Source: Undaria pinnatifida
Lineage: Eukaryota; Sar; Phaeophyceae; Laminariales; Alariaceae
DNA length: 64,000 nt
Direction: 5' to 3'
Assembly: GCA_012845835.1 (NCBI GenBank)
Contig: JABAKD010000030.1
Span: 16,011,710-16,075,709 of the forward strand
Of the stretch, positions 58,884 to 64,000 are shown piece by piece (within the stretch, counting starts at the first letter, position 1; each line of letters starts with the position of its first letter). The notes beneath the pieces are model-generated. The model saw only the letters and a list, made by a program, of their open reading frames with translations, was not told the origin of the DNA and did no database searches. Made by a program: the position numbers and the translations under genes.

Positions 58884-59270
58884 TGTAGTGGTACTCCGAG
58901 TGGGGGATGCGTGGTTGGTCGGTGTTAGGAAGCGTGCTCCTCATAGGTTCCGGTGCCCTTGTTTGGTCTCTCCTCACGGCTCGCTGGATGGACTCAATAG
59001 CTTATACATTATTTCCTCTACATTGAACTCTAAAAGAGAGACAAAACAGGTCTAGGCACGGTAGGGCAGGGTAGAGCAGGTAGAGCAGGTAGAGCAGGTA
59101 GTGCGATGTGGGGCGTCCTGCTTGTCCCATCATCGTCACCTACATTATCGCCCATCTATGATGGCCTTGACGTGAATGTGACATGTAATGTCACATGGTT
59201 TCACCTCAGTCATGGCATGGTTTCACGTCGAATCTATAAACTATCCTTCTACGGAAGGCACTCCATTACA
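58884..59270. repeat. Right LTR
   Basis: The same 387-bp sequence as 55854-56240. It differs at about 59184-59193 (ATGTAATGTC against ATCCAATAAC) and a few single bases, so the insertion is moderately recent. Confidence 0.9.
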
Positions 59271-59384
59271 CTAGAAGATAAAATGCAAAGATAAGTCTAC
59301 TGGGTTTTAAACACGATTCCTGAATTGTACCAAATAGATAAACAATACTAGACAAAATAAAGAGAATTGCGGACAAGTGTCCAT

Positions 59385-59925
59385 CACATCCCCGCCCCAA
59401 CCCCCCCCCCATTGATTGATAAACTGGTGCACTTTTTTTTTTTCCCAACACCATTAGATTTATCCCCTTAAAGGATTTTCAGCTTCCACGCACAAATTGC
59501 CCGCCCGCCCGCCCCCCCACCCAGTCCCCCCCCCCCCCCCCCCCTTTCCCCCCCTTCCAACCCCGCTCGCTTTTGATAAAAACCAGCCCCCCACGTCCTT
59601 CAAAATCCCGCCCTCCCCTCACCGGTTATTCGACTTACAGGATTCACTTGATAAACGGATACATTTCCCTCCACAGCTGTCAGATTTTGTCCCCCTCAGA
59701 AACGGATTTTATGGTTTCCGCGCACAGACTGACTAACATCACCCTGTTGACCCTGATAGCTACGCTGTAGTTGTGAAGGGAGTCGCCGACCTACCTGGTA
59801 TATCCTTAATGAGGACACACAACCCGTAATACGCGCGATCGGAGTATCACACACAGCTTGCAAAGATGAGTTTCGACAAAATCTTCGATCTCACATCTGG
59901 AGTGTATTTTCATTTTTTATAAAAT
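59385..59925 (+). repeat. Compact R1 copy, plus orientation
   Basis: The same order of modules as 18770-19315: TAAACTGGTGCACTTTTTT, TTTATCCCCTTAAAGGAT, TTCCACGCACAAATTGCCCG, C-tracts at 59520-59545, then the conserved 3' module ending GGAGTGTATTTTCATTTTTT. A word ACCTGGT is inserted in GACCTATATCC. Confidence 0.8.
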
Positions 59926-60225
59926 AAAACATTCTCACTTTTCAGTTGTTTGTTTTATGTACTTACGTTCTTCCGCAAAAAAAAAAAAATAGGAAGCAGA
60001 TAGAACTACAAGTACTGGTAGTACTGTAATAGACAATGATGGGTGTAATCATAGTCCATCATCGAGCGATATTCTGGAAAAGAAAAAGACAAACAAAGGA
60101 ACAAAAGTCACTGCTGTAAAGTAAACCACGCCACTTCAATATGATCCTAGGATACGCATATATATAACGATAAACTGTCTGATACTAATCGTACGCTGAA
60201 GAGCATAAGATAGTATTAATAGTTA

Positions 60226-61335
60226 GGGTTGGGTAGTGAGCCAGTACGTACTGCCAGAAGTACTAGTACTGGCAGTATCCTGAAACTGATAAACGGACTT
60301 GCCAGTACGCCAGTACATTAGTATCTACGAAGATCCCCACATACGCCTCGAAAACCAACGGAAACCCATGTATTCAGGCTGCCGCAGAGAACGCAGAGAG
60401 ACCCACAGCCTCAGAGCACACCCCACACAACCACACAGCGGTGGAGACCATACGGCCATGCACAGATTTGTCAATGGCAGCTCGCCATCTGCTGCAGACC
60501 CCGGCGGCGGTGCTGGTGGTTCAGGGGCTGGAGCAGCGACGCCCGGAGGGTCAGCAGAGCAGCAGCAGCAGCCCGCTGCGCCAGCAGCACATAGTGCCGA
60601 CGATGTTCTCTCCGGAAAGGTTTTGGCGAAAAGAATCGCCATCCAAATGAAGATGCGTTTGTGCTGGTACAAGCAGCTATGATTTGTTCGCGGTGTAGTT
60701 TTCGGTCGGGTAGCTTTGGCACCGTTGTCGTCTCCTTGCAATCTGTCGCTACCGTTGCTTTTCTAGCTACTACTGTTCTCCTTGGTACACCAACTGATTG
60801 CATTCGTGTTCATTTTTTTTCTTATTTGGCATTTGACTTGTGGCAGGGGGTCGGGTTTTGGTGGGAGATATTCCACCGGTTTCTACTAGTTTCTACGGAG
60901 TACAATACGCTATGGAATGATCTTAAGATTCTTAGATGATTCTGCTATCCATTTCAACTCATGTGAATGGATAGACTGTATCTCCCACGATCATGGAGTT
61001 TGTAGGCGTTGCAAAGTTAAAAAAAAATGGTCGACAATTGATCCTTTCTCCCATGTCAAAAACAAAAAAAGAGTGAGTTTTCCCCGCGACAGTGCCTCTG
61101 TCAGATGAGCCAAAATCGCTCATTTTTTATGCTCTAGTGAAGCCAAATCGCGTAAAAAAGCGCCTCCAGCGGGGCCCTCCGGGGGCGCCTCCGGCGGGGC
61201 CCATTCACCAGCCGGGGGGAGGCCGATGGTGGCGCGGCTTCGTCGCGCCACCAGTATCCTGATCGGATCCAGTATACTGGCTGCGACAGCAGCCAGTATA
61301 CTTTGTACTGGCGCTGCGCGCCAGTACCCAATCCT
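60226..61335. mobile_element. Candidate 1.1-kb terminal-inverted-repeat element with CCAGTAC subterminal words
   Basis: The left end GGGTTGGGTAGTG and the reverse-complemented right end GGATTGGGTACTG match at 11 of 13 positions. Both ends are rich in CCAGTAC/GTACTGG and small hairpins (60240-60325; 61228-61325). No clear target duplication is seen. Inside, an open frame from ATG 60459 to 60682 encodes 74 residues rich in Gly, Ala and Gln, with a basic tail (KVLAKRIAIQMKMRL). GC-rich direct repeats (GGCGCCTCC.GCGGGGCCC) lie at 61160-61200. Confidence 0.45.
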
Positions 61336-62800
61336 GTAAGATAGACAGTCTTTGTGAGCCTTTACTCCTTAATGCTGGAATATATACTCGTACGCAATTT
61401 CCGGTAGAACATGGCTTGTTGCTGTACGATCGTTGACGTAAGTTCAAGTTCATACGACCCATAGTTCCACCTTTACTAATACGTAACTGGCGAGCAGTTG
61501 TAACTTTATAGTTGACAAAGAACTGCTGCACTAGTAATATTCTCTACTCATCAATTTCAACCGTACATACAAGTACATCTCGCAAGAATACATTACCGGT
61601 ATAACCATACGCCCGTCCCTGAGCGAAGTATTACAACTGCGGTAAAATTAACCCCTGGATTGGGACACGGTCAAGTCTCGTCCATGTTTTCTCTTCCTGT
61701 GGGGTTCAGATACACACGAGATATCTGACAGTCGTTCGGCTATATCGTTGTACATACTACTGGCGAGGAGAAAGTCAAAAGGGTCAGCGACCGATCACCG
61801 ATCCAAGCCCGCACTAAAAAACTGTATACTCTGCTATCGATAAAAAAAACAGCAAGTCATCTCGCTTATATAATATGTAAGTACTTGAGCGACTTCATAG
61901 ATATTTTTATCGTTTCGTACTCACTCCTGTCTAGGAGCTGCCATGTCTTTCCGTTCCAGGAGTGTTTGACCCGGAACTTTGATGTCTTTGAGGAGGTTGT
62001 AGCGTGCCCCCCAAAAGATGCCTTGGGCATCCCGGCAGTTAGATCTCGCGAACCTTATGTACCTCCGGCTGTTCTCTTGTCCCGAGCGAGATAATTCATG
62101 GAGGCTTTGGGCTTCCAGTGCTTGTCCCCGGTTGTTGACTGGAGTGTCATTCGGGTAGCTGTTGATGGAGCTCATTTGTATAGAAGGTAAAGAAAGGCTG
62201 AAGCAGCGCTTGGACAGAGACGGGGAGAAAGGTTGTGAGGCGATGTGTATGTAAGTCGGCCTTGTTCTTCCCCGGTCCATTGCCGTCTTGTGGCTGAATT
62301 ATAATAGGCCAATCGTTTGTCGGTACATTGCCTATTCGAATGTGCGTAACACGCTTCTTCTCCGTCTTCGGTACATCGCGGTTTGTCGGTGCTTGAAAAG
62401 TCCGATAGCACACGGCAGAATCAGAAACAGGCTTGATTTTTTCCCACTTATGAAACGCCGCAATCATGTATGGAACTCCATCAAGCAATGATTTTTGCGA
62501 TCATGGAGGTTGCCTGAGATAATTTACAAGGCCGTCGCGATGGTCAAAGGCGGTCTTGCGAGCCAGAGCTGTAGTTGCGACTTCAAGGTGTTGGAGCTTA
62601 AAAGGAGTTCTCCGTGCTCAAGTCGTTGATCTTCGAGCAGAGGTTGCTGAAGGTTTGCCTTCTTCCGCTTGTGGTGAGGCCATAGGTTGCGCGTAGGTGT
62701 TGGGTACCGAAATAGATACCGGACGGTTTATTTTGTCCATTCTGAGAGCCCTGCTGGTGTACTGCGAAACGGTATCGAACTGCTGTTTCGGAGATCCTGT
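61336..62800. other. No recognised gene; minus-strand frames of unknown nature
   Basis: The frame 62488-62147 (-) encodes 113 residues of ordinary composition, beginning MLDGVPYMIAAFHKWEKI, with the upstream region partly open. 62280-61921 (-) overlaps in another frame. These may be debris of the neighbouring retroelement, but no retroelement motif is visible. Confidence 0.25.
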
Positions 62801-62904
62801 TAGTTATATAGCACTACCCACTGAGCTACGTAGTCACTTAACACTACCCACTGAGCTACGTAGTCACGTGACTGCGTGGGCCAGTGGGTAGTGCTATATA
62901 ACTA
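62801..62904. mobile_element. Short hairpin (foldback) element, copy 1
   Basis: Starts TAGTTATATAGCACTACCCACTG and ends with its complement CAGTGGGTAGTGCTATATAACTA. The core GAGCTACGTAGTCACGTGACTGCGTGGGCC is quasi-palindromic. A 30-bp stretch (CACTACCCACTGAGCTACGT...) is tandemly duplicated in the left arm. Confidence 0.8.
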
Positions 62905-63045
62905 AGCGTGCGCGCTGGAGACGTGAATGGTTATGATAGTTTGCCCCTGAGTACTACGGTAGTGCGTGGCGAGGGGAGAGAGCCCCGGAGATCCCTGTCA
63001 CGACGTCGGTGAGAGTCAATTGACGGACTCCCAAACATATCTTGT

Positions 63046-63123
63046 GTTGGTTATATAGCACTACCCACTGGCCCACGCAGTCACGTGACTACGGAGCTCA
63101 GTGGGTAGTGCTATATAACCAAC
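63046..63123. mobile_element. Short hairpin (foldback) element, copy 2, opposite orientation
   Basis: 78 bp, GTTGGTTATATAGCACTACC to GGTAGTGCTATATAACCAAC, with near-perfect 25-bp arms and a CAGTCACGTGACT core. Comparing the two different core halves shows that it is inverted relative to copy 1, 141 bp away. Confidence 0.85.
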
Positions 63124-63129
63124 AGATCC

Positions 63130-63985
63130 TTAGCGTTGTAAAGCCAGCTGACGCGCTCTTACTTGAGAAATGGCCGAGTCTGCTGCTGGTGGAACGGAGG
63201 TCGGCTCTTCGACGAAGGAGGCTTCGTTTACCCTGCTGTAATGGTCAGTAAATTTTGCCATGTAGGCGTATCCTAGCAGGTCAGTACTCACCAGCGTTAT
63301 ACGTTCGCTGGAAAGGTTAGGCCGCAATGCCTTACGGTGTTCCTGTTGAATGCTCATAATGATCTTGCACGTATCGCACGCCGATAAAGTGTCTGAAAAA
63401 TTTACCCCACACTCTGGGAAAATTTTCACCTCGGCCATCACCTGCGTGGGATGACCCAACCTCCTGTGCCCGATGTTAGCTGGAACGGTTTTAGGCGGGG
63501 AAGTAGCTTCAGTGGCAGTTGAAGCTTGAACAGTGAGGACGGTTTCCGTTTTAATTTTTTTGCCAGAAATGGTGGGAAACGCTGTCTCAGGTGTTCGGCT
63601 GGTAGCACCAGTGGTGAGGTCGAGATGATGCAGGGAAGAGCAGTGGCTGTCTTTGCGTAGGGGTATAGCAAATGCACCCATGTGTAGATTCGACTTCGTG
63701 GCGATTATCATAGTGACCCCTCTCGCAGCAGCTGATCCCCCCGAAAATAAGTGCCTGCCTAGGCCTGGTACGATCGTGACAGGAAGCTGCACAGAGTGCT
63801 TAGAGCCTATGAGGTCCGACACTTGAACGAACAAAACCCCTTGACCAACGCCATAAAGGATGGTTTCTCGCTACGTTGATTATTACGGGAGGGTCCAGCT
63901 GCACGTAGTGGTTCATTTTATGTTCGATGCCAGGTAGAGGCTGATTGTCGATGAAGTGGCTAGAAGCTCCGCTGTCCGCAGTCAT
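63130..63985 (-). pseudogene. Ty1/copia polyprotein fragment (protease and start of integrase)
   Basis: Read on the minus strand from the right. 63985-63800 encodes DSGASSHF, the aspartic protease active site of copia elements, then VIINVA. After a frame change near 63830, 63834-63130 encodes VPGLGRHLFS, typical of the region after the protease. It then encodes HRRLGHP with a downstream CDTC (the GAG-pre-integrase zinc site) and STDLLG, with the first integrase Asp, directly followed by YMAKFTDHYSR. About ten residues normally between these last two are missing. The frame then diverges and stops, so the second integrase Asp, the Glu, reverse transcriptase and RNase H are absent here. Gag would lie beyond the right edge. 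The copy is dead. Confidence 0.9.
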
Positions 63986-64000
63986 GGAGAATTCGACGGG

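Larger units (their letters stand above)
55854..59270. mobile_element. Non-autonomous LTR retrotransposon, 3.4 kb
   Basis: Two 387-bp direct repeats, both starting TGTAGTGGTACTCCG and ending CACTCCATYACA (TG...CA), bound a 2.64-kb interior with no gag or pol motif. The interior has a primer-site-like word next to the right repeat: read on the minus strand, TGGCGTCGTCGGAGCA follows two bases after the LTR. So the element may run right to left. Diverged internal repeats of roughly 110-130 bp occur (GCTGACGTGGGGCCATCGG, GCTGACGTGGGACCATTGG, GCTAGCATGAGGCCCTTGG). Both LTR ends are intact, but I see no matching 5-bp target duplication (CCAAG left, CTAGA right). This fits a large non-autonomous derivative. 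Confidence 0.75.

Overview
The window reads as repeat-dominated nuclear DNA of a eukaryote. Evidence: transposase and other coding remnants are split by recognisable GT-AG introns; there are copia, PIF/Harbinger and DDE_Tnp_4-type transposable elements, a tRNA-derived SINE, a non-autonomous LTR element, a 36-unit GTT microsatellite and a 320-bp satellite. There is no bacterial-style operon, rRNA or CRISPR array. The element mix suits an algal or stramenopile genome (a brown alga is one possibility), but nothing here fixes the species. I see no host gene I can name with confidence.

Layout. 1-4.7 kb: gene-poor, with a fragment related to the 55.8-kb LTR element and a cluster of short palindromes. 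4.7-22.4 kb: copies, mostly tandem and in both orientations, of a modular repeat family (called R1 here) whose modules are separated by long oligo-C/oligo-G tracts. It is interrupted by a 1.4-kb DNA transposon with target-site evidence, the microsatellite, two SINE copies and smaller repeat families (R2-R5). 23.0-33 kb: the most gene-like part. It holds an Exo1/FEN1-like (XPG family) nuclease broken by frameshifts, a SAP-domain gene with a clean phase-0 intron, a SWIM zinc-finger segment, and a convergent DDE_Tnp_4 transposase remnant on the minus strand. These may be pieces of one large DNA transposon. 34.5-35.1 kb: an R1 copy. 35.2-44.0 kb: satellite array with higher-order structure.

44.0-53.6 kb: a PIF/Harbinger-type element with a three-exon transposase pseudogene (+) and an unrecognised multi-exon gene (-) that is disrupted by three large inverted duplications. 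55.85-59.27 kb: a 3.4-kb LTR element with 387-bp LTRs and no coding capacity. 59.4-63.1 kb: another R1 copy, a 1.1-kb candidate terminal-inverted-repeat element and two short hairpin elements. 63.1-64 kb: a degenerate copia polyprotein (-) running off the right edge.

Almost every recognisable coding region carries frameshifts or stops. Either these are old pseudogenes, or the assembly keeps indel errors; raw reads would be needed to separate the two. Assignments come from reading motifs by eye; no database search was run.
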